The notes under the pieces are model-generated. The model was given only the letters and a program-made list of their open reading frames with translations. It ran no database searches and was not told where the DNA came from. A DNA stretch of 53,126 nt from Prorocentrum cordatum (Eukaryota > Sar > Dinophyceae > Prorocentrales > Prorocentraceae). Shown here piece after piece: positions 39,770 to 50,782 of this stretch. A program made the translations under genes and the position numbers. The DNA lies in the NCBI GenBank assembly GCA_963575745.1, contig CAUYUJ010019355.1:50001-103126 (forward strand). Reading direction: 5' to 3'. The number at the start of each line of letters is the position of its first letter. Position 1 is the first letter of the stretch.

Positions 39770-41080
39770 GAGCCTTGTTCGAAACGACGATCGACTGGAC
39801 TGGCTCGTCTTGAAGGAAGCCACCTCGCCAGAGCGGGTTCTGAAAGGACCCTTGGCCGTAAGGGCCTTTTCAAAAAAAGCCCTCAAAGAGGTCAGCTTCG
39901 GGCATACACGGGTTGACCAAGTCACCTACCTTCGCGCACCACGCACCGCGATGCGCGATGCGCGATGCGCGACTACCGTCGCGCCATCGCGCCCTCGCAC
40001 CACCCTCTTGGATAAAGGCAACCGCTCTGGTCGAGACCGCGACGCGCGAAGCGCTATTATCTTCGCGCATCCGCGAGTGACCCAAGTTTGCGGGTGTACT
40101 TTTTGCGAGGCCCGTCATCAAAACTCAGAGCGATATTGCACAGCATCGCAGAGACAACCACGGCTGCGAATCTACACACCCGCTCGGGCAGCAAGCGGCA
40201 AGTTCCATCCTTCGAGGTGTACTGCGCACTCAGGAGGTCGTTCTGAATGCGAACCATCTCAACGTTGCCCGCGTTGACCTGGCCAAGGGCCCGTCGCAAG
40301 CAATAGGAGAGGATCAACGGTCGCGGAAGCACTGATTAGGAGCAGCCGCAGCCACATGATAAGCCCAGCGACAAGGTGTGGCAGGAGGGGAGCATTGGAT
40401 GGGTGGTCGGAGCGCCAGACAGAGGAAACTTGCGCCTTCTCCGTGGAGGTACAAGCGGTCCCACTGAGCCGTATAGCACCCCTGTCGGCAGGGTGTCGCA
40501 AGTGCTCGACCGTTCGCATGCCTGCTACCGACCAGGGCAGAACGAATAGTCAAAAGATGGTCCCTGTCGCTTGCGTTTTCTCCCCCCACCACCACGAGCA
40601 CAATTACGACAACGTGAGGAGTAATACCACCACCGGTAACGAACCAACGGAGCCGGTAAGCAATCCTACAGTTGGACCGTTCTCGCCCGTGCCTCCTAGG
40701 TGGAACGACCCCCTGTCGCTTGCGGTGCGAATGGAAGAAGCTAGAGTCACGAAGGCTGTGGGAACGTCCACCTTTTACAACGGCTGTCGAGGCTAAGAGG
40801 ATCTGCCTCCACCGCAGCGCCATGAAACTATACAAACGAGCGGAGGCGGAGGAGGAGGAGGAGAGGTAGAAGGGGGGGGGGGGGGGGACATCTGCACGCG
40901 GCTCCTGCCTCACAGGAGGCCGACCCCTGCGACGGTAGAAACCCGAATCGTCATGACCAGCCCCGTGGAGGCCGCAGAGGGCACACTCGAGGGAGGAGGA
41001 ATGTGCAGCACAGAAGGGGACCTCCCCGACCCCGCAGAACCCCCCAGGACCGCCCGAACCTCAAAACAAAACCTTACTCC
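39770..41080. other. no gene recognised; G16 run and CGCGATG repeats
   Basis: Contains three tandem CGCGATG units near 39947-39967, a doubled CCCTGTCGCTTGCG (about 40562 and 40711), and a G16 homopolymer at 40872-40887. Open frames up to 199 codons show no domain. Confidence 0.35.
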
Positions 41081-41084
41081 TCCT

Positions 41085-41850
41085 CCTCCCTCGTCCTGCT
41101 CCTCCTCCTCCTCCTCCTCCTCATCCTCATCCTCCTCATCCTCCTCATGTTCCTGTTCCTCCTCCTCCTGCCTCCTCCTCCTCCTCCTCCTCCCTCCTCT
41201 CCTCCTCCTCCTCCTCCTCCTCCCTTCCTCCTCTCCTCCTCCTCCTCCTCCTCCTCCTCCTCCTCTCCTCCTCCTCCTCCTCCTCCTCCTCCTCCTCTCC
41301 TCCTTTTCCCTCCTCCTCCTCCTCCTCCTCATCCTCCTCCTCCTCCTCTCCTCCTCCTCCTCCTCCTCCTCCTCCTCCTCCTCCTCCTCCTCCTCTCCTC
41401 CTCCTCCCTCCTCTCTCCTCCTCCCCACTCCTCCTCGTCATCCTCCCCCTTCGTCTGCTCCTCCTCTCCTGTTCCTCATCCTCCTCCTCCTCCTCTCCTC
41501 CTCCTCCTCCTCCTCCTCCTTCCTCCCTTCCTCAACCTTTTCCTTCCTCCTCCTCCTCCTGCTCCTCCTCCTCCTCCTCCTCCTCGTCATCATCATCAGC
41601 AGCAGCATCATCAGCAACAGCATCATCAGCAACAGCATCAGCATCAGCATCACCACCACCAACACCAATACCATCGTCTGGATCATCATCAGCCTCATCA
41701 TCATCAGCAGCAGCCTCATCGTCATCAGTATCATCAGCATCATCATCGTCATCATCAACAGCATCATCATCATCATCATCATCATCAGCATCAGCATCAT
41801 CAACAACACCATCGTCATCAGCAGCATCAGCATCATCCCTTATCCTCCTC
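41085..41850. repeat. composite (CCT)n-(ATC)n array
   Basis: CCT triplets to about 41588, then ATC with CAGCAG variants to about 41850. Confidence 0.95.
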
Positions 41851-42234
41851 CTCATGCTCCCTCCGCCTCCTCCTGGTCGGACAAGAACGGCCGAATGTTG
41901 GAGGTCGCTGCTACGCCGCGCGGGTCGTACGCAAAATATATCGAGAAGCTCCTGGAAACTCAGGCTCACAGCGAAGGCACACACACACGGGGAGCTCTAA
42001 AGGGAAAAGAGAGAGAGAGAGAAGACGAAGACGAGAAAAACTGAGAGCGAGATTTGAGGAGGGAAAACTGAACCGCCACAGAAGAAATCACAAACGAAAA
42101 CAGGGAAGAGGAAAATCAAAAGTTAGAACGAGGAACGAATGGAGAGTAGAGAAGGAAGCAGGAAGCAGAAAGAAGCAGCCAGAACCGCTCGAAGCCTAAA
42201 ATGTTTGAATGCGCTTTGCCTCTCCCGTTGATAC
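41851..42234. other. purine-rich spacer, no gene recognised
   Basis: Contains GAGAGAGA and AAGACGAAGACG tracts around 42005-42035. Nothing else seen. Confidence 0.4.
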
Positions 42235-42390
42235 GATGACCCCGAGACAGCCCAAGAACGCCCCGAAACGGGCCAAGAGGGACACAAGAGGGCCCCAAGA
42301 CGGCCCACGAGGCCTCCTGAGCCCTAAAACGGCCCAAGCGATCCCAATGACGGCCCAAGATGGCGCCAAAAAGGCCTCTAACAGCCCCCA
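42235..42390. repeat. degenerate CCCAAGAGGCC minisatellite, copy 3
   Basis: Units such as GGGCCCCAAGACGGCCC and ACGGCCCAAGCG, related to those at 3951-4515 and 11690-11935. Confidence 0.5.
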
Positions 42391-42469
42391 TCCTCCTCCC
42401 AGCCACCCCTTCCTCCCTCCTTCTCCCGCATCTTACTCCGCTTCACCATCTTCATCACCATCAGCATCA

Positions 42470-42550
42470 TAATCAGAATCATCATCATCATCATCACCAC
42501 CACCACCACCACCACCATCATCAGCATCATCACCATCATCAGCTTCATCA
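42470..42550. repeat. (ATC)n array, left flank of YR element
   Basis: ATC/CAC triplets. Together with the array at 51249 this brackets the YR element. Confidence 0.9.
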
Positions 42551-42891
42551 TGGTGTCATGTTGCAGCCAACCCAAGATTTCAACACATCAGGAGGCGAGA
42601 ATTTGGACACCCGAAGTGGGTACCGAAAGAATGGGTACAATGCCCACAGCAAATGTTGTCCCAAACCAACAGCGGCCGCTGTTGGGCAGGCGGCCTTTTG
42701 TCTCGAATGGACACAGGCCGCGGCGGCGCGGATAGTGAGTCCTGTTCAAAATGAACAAGACCTGCTCTTGGGCATTGTGCCCATTCTTTCCGTGCCCATC
42801 TCTGGCGTCCAGAAAGAAGTGCTACAAGATATAGCTGGCTCTCTCAGGATATTATGTGCATGCTGTCGGTTTGCAGCCGCCGAGGCTCTTG
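42551..42891 (-). repeat. YR element terminal repeat B2 (interrupted by MITE)
   Basis: Matches B1 (43225-43347) in two blocks, 42551-42601 and 42819-42891, split by a MITE. Shared landmarks: TGGTGTCATGTTGCAGCC, GGAGGCGAGAA, GTGCTACAAGATATA and TTGCAGCCGCCGA. Confidence 0.85.
42602..42815. mobile_element. MITE of about 214 bp with 45-bp inverted repeats
   Basis: Left end 42602-42646 and right end 42770-42815 are inverted repeats; both contain CCGAAAGAATGGG or CGGAAAGAATGGG followed by ACAATGCCCA. The empty site is preserved in B1 (GGCGAGAAGTGCTAC), so the insertion duplicated GAA or AGAA (3-4 bp). No coding capacity. Superfamily uncertain. Confidence 0.85.
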
Positions 42892-42918
42892 ACCTTGGCG
42901 GGGGACGGCGGGGGTGTT

Positions 42919-43216
42919 GCGAGAAACTTGAAAGGTTTCGGAGCACAAACGGTTGCGGAGCGAACGAGAGGCACGCACGAGGCACGCGCACAGCGCGCGG
43001 GAGCCCCCGGACCAGGCAGGCCTTCGGAGCTCCAAAAACCAGGCCACAAAGCCCACCCGTTTCGGGGGCCGGGGGAGCACAAGCGCCCAGGGCCCCACAA
43101 AACACAAGCAGATACCGACTCGTTCCCAGAAGCTCCGAGGCTCCATTCGGGAAAAGTCACGATCCCACCCCAACTGTGCACTTCCACAGCAACACTCATT
43201 CTTAAACTCATTAACC
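42919..43216 (-). repeat. YR element terminal repeat A2
   Basis: 298 bases closely matching A1; starts GCGAGAAACTTG and ends AAACTCATTAACC on the plus strand. Eight bases (AATGATGG) separate it from B1. Confidence 0.9.
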
Positions 43217-43224
43217 AATGATGG

Positions 43225-43347
43225 TGGTGTCATGTTGCAGCCGACCCAGGACTCTCACAGATCCGGAGGCGAGAAGTGCTACAAGATATACCTGGCTGTC
43301 TCAAGATATTACGTGCATGCTCTCGGCTTGCAGCCGCCGAAGCTCTA
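43225..43347 (-). repeat. YR element terminal repeat B1
   Basis: About 123 bases matching B2, here without the MITE. The similarity ends near GAAGCTCT. Confidence 0.85.
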
Positions 43348-43553
43348 CCCGCCCCCGCTCGCGAGCCTTCTGAGGGAAATGCAAGTTGACTCTGCACCAT
43401 GTTCTTATAAACTGAAAGCCGCGCAAGACCCAACAGAGAAGATGTCTGGCACTCTTGCTAGCCGGAGCAGACCCCCAAGCCAACCCTCGCTGCGCGCCCA
43501 CCAAAAGCTCAAATGACACGTCACGGGTCACACACGACTACATGCAAACGCTC

Positions 43554-44275
43554 TTAGTTCTGAGATATAGCACGCGCACACATCGGCGCCCAAGGTCCAC
43601 CCAGGCCCCTGGGAGCCTTGCTGCCGCCAGCTCCTTGTCTGACATGGAAACGTACTTGATCGCCGGCAGGGGGGGGCGGCTCAACGTGTCGCGCCACTGC
43701 TGTAGACTGGCCCCCCTCCCCCTCTGCCCGCACGTCGAGGTCGAGGGCGCCCCAGACTGGGTTTGCCCATCTGGCCTTGAAGGACACCTGGCGGCCAACC
43801 GCGCGGAGGCCGAAGAACCCTGATGCGAGCAGGTCGCACGTCACATAGAGCTCTCGACATTGCCCTGCCCGGCGCAGCTCCTGCCAGGACTCCCGCGCGC
43901 GCGCGGGATCGAAACCGACGCGCCCTCCAGGGCGCGGTCGGCTGCGCCCACCCCAGGGGGCGACGTGGCCACGTCGAAGACGTCCGTCCGGGTCCACCCG
44001 AGCAGCACGTCGGGATCGTCCGCCATGCGCTCCGCATGGCGACGATGCACTGCAGGGTTGACCAGGTCGATTCCTCGCCAAGCCTCGTCGAGCAGGCTCG
44101 CAGACTTCTTCGAGGACTGAAGCGCGATGTCCGACACGCCGCGGGCCGCGGTCACCACCGCCGCCAGCCCTCCATCCACGACGTGGCCCGCGGAGACCGA
44201 CATCTTCGCCGCCGCGCCCAGGGCGGCGCCAAGGTGTCCGCTCGGCGTCGCCAGGCAGAGCCCCGCCAGGAACAT
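43554..44275 (-). pseudogene. YR element extra ORF, unknown function
   Basis: Lies between the recombinase and B1. From the ATG at 44275 the protein starts with a hydrophobic, signal-like stretch (MFLAGLCLATPSGHLGAALG), then DIALQSSKKSASLLDEAWRG and DPDVLLGWTRTDVFDVA. Near 43890 the frame shifts by one and continues RESWQELRRAGQCRELY, FGLRAVGRQVSFKARWANP and QVRFHVRQGAGGSK to about 43554. It ends in the same frame. No family recognised. It may be an accessory protein of the element or a captured host exon. Confidence 0.4.
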
Positions 44276-44679
44276 GGCCGCGACCGCCGCCCACGCGACC
44301 CTCGGCCGGGGGGCCTACAGGCCCAGCAGGCCGCGGCCACCCCTACGCGCAGCAGCGCCCAGCCGCTCCCGCCCGCTGCCCTCGCTCTGGCCGCCTGCGG
44401 CGGCTGCTGAGCCACGGCAGCCAGCGGGGCCGGCCCTGGCAAGCCCGCGCCCGCGGCCGCGTTCCCAGCCGCCCGGGGTGGCGGGGGCCCCGCCACCGCC
44501 GCCGCTGCCGCTGCCACCAGCCGCGGCGATTGCGGGTCGAAGAGGTCGCCCACCGCTGCCCCCAGGCCGATCGACTGGGGCGGCCTCTGCGGCGCTGCTG
44601 GCGATGCCACTCGTCGACCACGTGCCAGCGGTAGAGGGGGCTGGTCGTCCTGCGGCTGGAGGAACGCGCCGTGCGCCGC

Positions 44680-45629
44680 CATTCTGCAGCTTGCCGGCGG
44701 CATGCTGGCCGCCCTCGGTCTCGCCGAAGATGCCCCTGGAAAGTAGAGGGCCAGCTGCTGCCCCGCCTTTCTGACCAGGTGCGGAATTCGCTGCTGCTCC
44801 ACCTGGCCCAGAACTCGCGAGGCGGCGACAACGCCCACGAAGACTCTGAGACTGGACTCCGTGAGCCAGCACCCCTGCCCCTTGATCTCCTGGAACGGGA
44901 CGCCACGCGCCGCGGAATCGCCGGCGAAACCTGCGCGCGCCGAGCGCGGCGCCCAGTGGATGTCCAGGCGTAAGCCCCCCTCAACTTGCCCGAGCCCGCG
45001 CCCATAGCCGACGAGCGAGCACGGGAAGAAGAGAGCCTCTGGAGGTGCCCCCCGCATGACCCTGTGCAAGGTCATCAAGGATTCCGTCTCGTTCAAGTAG
45101 CATAGCGCACTGTATGATTTTAGTTTTAGCCCCAGCCTCTGCCCCCAAGTTCATGACCCAGTTCGGCTGTTGGTCTGGCCCCTCTCGATGATGGCAGTGA
45201 TACATCTTTTGCTCTGAGCTGAAGCATCTCCAACGGGCGCAATCCTCGGCCCACCTAGAGCAGCAGCCCCACTCCCAGGCGCGGCACACCACGGCAGGCA
45301 AAGTGCATCGCCAACAGGTTCGCCGGCGCCCGCCCCATGGGCGGCGCATGCGTAACCTCTGCCGCGACCCTCCACGCATCGATAATTGAATGGGACCAGG
45401 CCAGCTTCCTCCTCAAACGTGGCAGGACGAACTCCACTGCGGCCACTGCGCACTCGAAGTTACACTTGGTGAGCTTCTCGTCGTTCTTGCAGTCGACCAG
45501 CAGGTCATCCCACTGCTCGGGCCCGTCGGGAACAAAACCGCGTCTGTCCAAGTAGTTCGCAAACTTCATCGCCGCCGCCCTGTAGGTGATCAGGGTGCGC
45601 GGTTGGATCTTCTCCAGACGCATTATCAT
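44680..45629 (-). pseudogene. YR element tyrosine recombinase
   Basis: Would integrate the circular DNA intermediate. The N-terminal, SAM-like domain is in frame 45629-45255 (MIMRLEKIQPRTLITYRAAA, FANYLDRRGFVP, KLAWSHSIIDAW, PPMGRAPANLLAMHFA). The catalytic part continues in other frames: NLGAEAGAKTK near 45150, HWAPRSARAGFAGDS near 44916-44965 (the H-x-x-R-like box), GCWLTESSLRVFVGVV near 44825-44870. The expected catalytic Tyr after SLRV is Phe here, so this copy is probably inactive, or the nucleophile lies elsewhere. Multiple frame changes. Confidence 0.65.
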
Positions 45630-46411
45630 GCCTGCGCGGCCCCGACATGGACCAGGTCGCGTAGCTCAATGATGTTCAGGCACCTCGAAATCTGGTCAGC
45701 AGGCTGCCTGGTGGCCCCCGCCCCCCATGGAATCAAAACTCTGGCGCGAAATGCCAGCGCTGCCGCACGCTTATGTCGCAGCAGAGGATTGATATGATGA
45801 GCTGGTGGCCTGCCTTTGTTCACCGCTCCCGACACTCCCTGGTTGTCGTCCAGCACGGGCAGCATTGTGCGATGCAGCACCGGCGCGGCCACCGCCACCC
45901 TGCTGATCTTCACCACGTAGCGGCGCGCGCCCAGGGCGACGCGGTCGGCGGCTAGCCAACGCCCTTGCCCAACCACCGTCCACTCGTTATCGGGCTTGAA
46001 GACCTGGTCTGGCAAGAGACTGAAGGGCTTCGTCCTGCGGATCACCTGCTCTGGCCGCCGCACCCCCGAAAACTCGCCGTCCAAACGTGCCACCACGCAC
46101 CCCTGGCCCCCCCCCCCGCGCCGATGAAGCCCCTGGCGACGTCCTCGCACATGTCGGCCGCCAGTGCCCCCCAGCCGCCGCGGCCCGGGTCGCCGGCGCC
46201 CACGGCGCCCGCTGAGAAGTACACCAAGGCGGGCTCGGCCCCCAGGTCGGCGCGCGTCAGGGGCGCAACCTTCGCCATGGCCCTCAGCTCCCTGCGCGCC
46301 GACATCCAGGGCCCCACCCTCTGCTGCGGGTAGCGCCCCAGTAGCCTGAACACAGCGCCGGGGATGCACGGAACTTCTCTCCTCAGGAGGGCCCCCAGAT
46401 CCACGCGCCAA
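45628..46411 (-). pseudogene. YR element RNase H
   Basis: Degrades the RNA strand during reverse transcription. Upstream part near 46310-46160: ELRAMAKVAPLTRADLG, then a GGWGALAADM block. The open frame to 45626 continues WTVVGQGRWLAADRVALGAR, TMLPVLDDNQGVSGAVNKGR, then VLIPWGAGATRQPADQISR. The Asp-Asn-x-x-x-x-x-A-x-x-KGR and N/Q-P-A-D-x-x-SR blocks fit the RNase H of YR retroelements. A frame change near 46160 splits it. Confidence 0.65.
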
Positions 46412-46759
46412 GCAGCGACCTGAGGTCCTCCGCGAACGCGTGCTTCCCCGCCATCGCCTCCAGCTGCGCCACCAGCCCTCGTGCCCGAGCGGGCGGGGGC
46501 CGAAGCTGGGCGGGGGCCCTCTGCGGGGAGTAACCCAGCACTTTCTGCACGTCCGCGGCCTCGGCGCGATCCGCCACCACGAGCCCTGCCTCGGCGGGCG
46601 CGCTCGCCAGCACGCGCACGGCGGCCGTGGCCATGCCGCCCCTCATCGGCCCCCCTGCCATCACCACCCCGGCGCCGACGCGCAGGTGAAGGCCACCTGC
46701 GGGTCGCGCAGATCCAGACCGCGGCCTCTGACCGCGCCCTCGTTCCTGATCGCCACCGC

Positions 46760-47560
46760 CGGCCTTGGGGCACTGCGCCCGCCCCACGCCGCCACAGCCC
46801 TGTCCGCCTCGGGCGGCCTTTGACACCCCGCGCCCCCCGTGCCGCTGTCGCTGAAGTGGCCCAGAGACGCCGGCACCAGGTCGCGGAGCTTCTCGCACAT
46901 CTCCGTCGGGCACTGGGCCAGAGGGCCAGCGCGGAAGCCACCGTCCTCCAGCTTGCCCTCGGAAGACTCGCGGGCATGAGCTCCGTCGCAGCGCATTCCG
47001 TTCAGCTGGTCGAGTCCGAGCGCCGCTCCGCTGAGGCACGCGAGCTTCCTCGCCCGTCCGCCAAGCATGCACTGGTCCAGGCGTGCCCTGGTAGCCCCGC
47101 GTCGCCGCTCAAGCTCCCGCGCCTCCGTCGCGCCCCACATCGATGGGCAGGGCGCGCGCCGGGGCGCCCCGCGAGGAGGGCGCCGCCGCATCGGCCGCAC
47201 GCCTCACAAAGCGCCAACAGGTTCAGCGCCAGGGCGTTGCTCTCGGCCACTCTGGCCGCCCCCTACGCCCGCAGGCCCGACGGGCCCCGCGGGCAGTGCC
47301 CGGAGCGCGCCAGAGGTGGCCCCTGTCGTCGTCGGCCGCAGCGGCCCCGCGACCAGGCGGAGCAGGGGGGGCCGCCGAGCACCGCGTCGGCCCATCCCCC
47401 CCCGCACAGCTCCATCAGCGACGAGAAGGTGACCGCGCTGGCCAGGTCCCAGCGGGGGTCGCCCGCCACGTCCGCCGAGCGAAAGACGACCCGCAAGCCC
47501 CGCTCCTTGGCCCCCCCCCACCACTGCCTCCACGTCGTTCTCCCGCCGGCGCCCCGCAAA
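46760..47560 (-). pseudogene. YR element GPPC module (cytosine-methyltransferase-like)
   Basis: In order: LRVVFRSADVAGDPRWDL, FSSLMELCGGGWADAVLGG, PPCSAWSRGRC (GGPPCSAWSRGR at 47341-47380), PLARSG, then in other frames SNALALNLLALCEACGRCGG, PCPSMWGATEAREL, LDQCMLGGRARKLACLSG (47041-47083) and MRCDGAHARE, GFRAGPLAQCPTEMCEKL (46880-46945). The chain of GPPC.WS, DQC.LG and FR..LAQ.P.xxC is the same as the LINE-A module, so the two share an origin. The Cys of PPC is kept. Three frame changes indicate decay. Function as a DNA methyltransferase is inferred from the motif-IV-like PPC only. Confidence 0.6.
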
Positions 47561-47599
47561 CAGGCGCATCGCCACCAGCGCGCGCTCCACCTCTCTCTT

Positions 47600-48560
47600 C
47601 GCCTCCTTCACCGTCGCGATCCACTCCCCCACTCCGACGCCGCGCCCCCGCGGGGGGGCGGCCCTGCACTTCGTCTGCTGGGTCGCCCAATCGTCGTCAC
47701 AGCGGTGCGCCAGCTCCGCTTCCTCGGGCCCTTCGGGCGGGCCCCACGCGGCCCCCCGCCCTCGGGCGGCGAGGTAGCCTCTCCAGCCGAGCCCTTCCCG
47801 AGCGCCGCGAGCCGCGACCCCGCGCCCAGCAGCGCCCTGCCGATCACCGCGACGGTGACCGACACGAGCAGATCACCGAGCGCGAGCCGCCCATGGCCAG
47901 GTGGCCGTAGCAAGGAGCCACCCAGCCTGCGGGCCCAAGCTGACCCTGGAGGCGTCTGCTCAGCTTCTCCCAGACCCAGCGCGCTCGGATGGGCGGAGAC
48001 GCCTGCCACCTCGCCACCCAAGCTGGGACCCGCAGCCGCGCGATGGCATTGTCCTCGTCAAGGGCCGCCACGCACATCGAGGCCAACGCCGCCCCGCCGC
48101 GCAGACGCAGTACTCGCGCACATCATGGGGATCCCACGCTTCTTCGCGATGTCCTTCTTCGGCGCGACGATGAAGCCGCAGCAGGCCTGCGCGCCCTCGG
48201 TCGCCTCGAAGGCCCCCCCCCATGTCCTTCGGGAGGTCGTCGCGCAGCAAGCACCACGAGCAGGCGTCGGTCGACCTGCCCACGAACCCGAAGCGCGCCT
48301 CCAGCTCCTCGAAGATCGCGGCTGGCTTCCCGCTGTAGTCCAGCACGTTCTTCTCCTCACTGCAGAAGGCCCGGTCGCCCTTTGGCAGCGCCTCCAGCAG
48401 GTCAACCACGCGGTCGTCCTGAGGCTCGGCGATGGCAAGCGCGTCAAGAGCAACGTGCTTGGTGATTCCCCTTCGCACTCCTGCGCAGGCGCCCTGCGCC
48501 CCTCGTCTTGAGTCGAGTACCGCCAGTTGACAGCCTGTCGGAGCAAGCCCCCAGCAGTCA
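47600..48560 (-). pseudogene. YR element reverse transcriptase
   Basis: Broken over at least four frames. In order: LPKGDRAFCSEEKNVLDY and AIFEELEARFGFVGRS near 48370-48270, DLPKDMGG, then CCGFIVAPKKDIAKKRGIPM near 48190-48125, then ARLRVPAWVARWQASPPIRA and LAMGGSRSV near 48040-47890, then a DDDWATQQTK near 47690 that may be the catalytic Asp block. I recognise this series from dinoflagellate YR-type polyproteins; the RT assignment rests on position and on weak motifs. Confidence 0.5.
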
Positions 48561-48957
48561 GGCTCGCACCCCGCCGCGTCGTGCAACGCGCGCTGCTGCG
48601 CGAGTTTCAGGCCAACATCTTCTGCGCGCCATCCGTCTCTCGTCGGCCCTGTGGTCTCGCCTCCAAGGAACCATAGCCCATCTCGTTCATGAGCTCGATG
48701 AGCCCGCAGGCCCGACGCCGCGCGCGCAGGCGCCGGGCCACCCTCGCGCGCAGTCTGCCCGACGAGGGCCGACGCTGAAGAGGTCGGTCTGGCAGAGGTA
48801 CGGGGAAGAAGATCCACGCACTGGCCCCCGTCTACTGCAGGGCCCGCGCGCGCGAGCCAGGCTGCCCAGTCGCTGGCCTCGCTGGCTGCCACCGCCGCGG
48901 CGGGGCACCACATCGGGCCGTGGGTGGGCCGCAAATCCCTCGGCCCGCCAGCCCCCG

Positions 48958-50643
48958 TCAAGCCTGGGGCTTGCCGCGGCCTGAGGGCCTGCCCCCTCGG
49001 CCGCGGCCCCGCCCCCCGCCGTCGCCCCCTCTGCCTCTGCCGCCAGCTGCCTGGTCGACGCTCCCGCTGAAGCCTCCGCCTCGACCAGCTCCACGACCAT
49101 CCCGCTTGCCCGAGGCGGCCACGCGCTCGCCCCGCTGGCGCTCGGCCTCGCCGCGCGCCGTGGCCTCTGTCACGAGCCACGTCGGCGCCAGGTCCGCCGA
49201 CGAACCCGGCGGTCGCACGGCCAACATGGCCGCCGCGCCCACCTTGTCCTTCGCCCGCATCACCGACCTAGCTGGCCAGCCGCCGCAGACGCATCTCCAG
49301 CGCGTCGTCCGACGCCAAGCGCGTGAGCACCTCGGTCTGTGAGCGGCACTCCCCCAGCAGGCAGCCCACAGTCGAGCAGCTGTCCACAGGTCGGTCCACA
49401 CTGCGGCGCGCCTCTGCCCGCGCACCTCCTGCGACAGCCAGCCGCGGGCACCGGCCGCCCGCGCCCCGCGCATGGCTCGGTAGATCTCGGGAGCCGCGCG
49501 CTTCGGGTCGGGGAGCAAGCTCAGGTTCCACCTCGAATCCTCCTGCCGGGCGGCGATGGGCGGCGCCCACGACCACTGCGGCCCCCCAGCAAGCCCGCTG
49601 CCGTGGCTGGACGCCGGACAAGCCAGCAGACTCTCCAACTCCCGTGGCAGCGAGGGCCCCGGCGGGCTCTTGGTGCCAGCCCCCACGTAGCCATGGCACT
49701 GCAGCTGGCGTCGGAGGTCGGGGTGCAAGCCCTGAGAGCAGTCCACCGCGTGGATCCTCTCCCAGAAGTGCCAGGTCCAGCACACGTCGGTGGTCGACCG
49801 CGACTGTAGCTCCGTCAGCGTGGCTCGCAAAACGTTGGCCTCCATCCCCAGCTTCACGGCGTCCCCCGGCGCGAAGGGCGCGCGTAGGCCACTGGCCCCG
49901 CCCCCCCCCCCGACGGGACCAGGGGCGGCCACCCATCCCACCTCTGGCGGGGCCATCTGTGCCGCTGCCGTCTGGCTGAAGGGGCCCTGCACCGTCTGGC
50001 CTGACCCGAACGCCCGCAGCGCCGCGAGGTCCTGCGCTCCAGGCTTCTTGGCACCCGTCCACGGACCTGCGGCCTCCGGAGCTGGGCTCCACAGAAGGGC
50101 GGGCAGCGCCGCGGGGGGGGAGGCCACCTCCCAATCGGACTCGGCCCCGCGGCGGGGGCCTTGGTGGCGGTCGCAGTCCCTGGGTCCTCGACCTCCGCGC
50201 CGCCCTCGCCGCACGGGCTGCCAGCAGCCCCAGTCCGCAGTGCATCATCCAGTCGAAAGCGTTCTCATTCACAGCCTCGCCGATAGCGTGGGCCCAGATC
50301 TTGTTGGCCAGCTTCGGCCTGCCGCTCCCGTCCCCCGCCACGCGTCTCACTCTGGCCTCCGCCTGGGTGTCCTTCACCCCCGCCTCCACGAAGGACCACA
50401 GCACCTGGTGCATGTCCGTCGCCAGCAGCAGGGGCTCCCCATCGCCAGACTCGTCGCCACGGGCTCCAGGGCGGTGACCAGCTTCTCGCCCTCGGCAGCC
50501 TTAGACTTGGGGGCGCTCCCTGCGTTGATGCTAGCACGCAGTCGGGCTAGCAGCTCGGACACGTCCTCGTCAGACACATCAGCCCCCGCTCCACGCAGGG
50601 CCTCGGGTCCGTAGCGCCGAGCTCCCGCGGCGATCACCACCAT
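48958..50643 (-). pseudogene. YR element gag-like region
   Basis: Starts at an ATG at 50643 with SDEDVSELLARLRASINAGS; frame changes near 50420 and 50050. Middle pieces: KLANKIWAHAIGEAVNENAF, TLTELQSRSTTDVCWTWHFW, RWNLSLLPDPKRAAPEIYRA, EVLTRLASDDALEMRLRRLA. It ends in an Arg/Gly-rich tail (RGGGFSGSVDQAAGGRGRGG), typical of RNA-binding. No enzyme motif. Position upstream of RT and the basic tail suggest a gag. Confidence 0.5.
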
Positions 50644-50782
50644 CTCGGCGACCCCCAGACGAGGTCCGCTCCGTCAACTGTCGTCTGCGGCTCCTGGACG
50701 ACAGACGACCGCACCCCTCTGAGCCACGGGTGGACACTGCAAGTCCCCTCAGGGCTCCATGGCGTGGGCCCTCTTGGCAAAA

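Noticed and set aside
46481-48511. 676-codon plus-strand frame
   Set aside because: Antisense to the YR element; Arg/Pro/Ala-rich from GC bias. The motifs are all on the minus strand.
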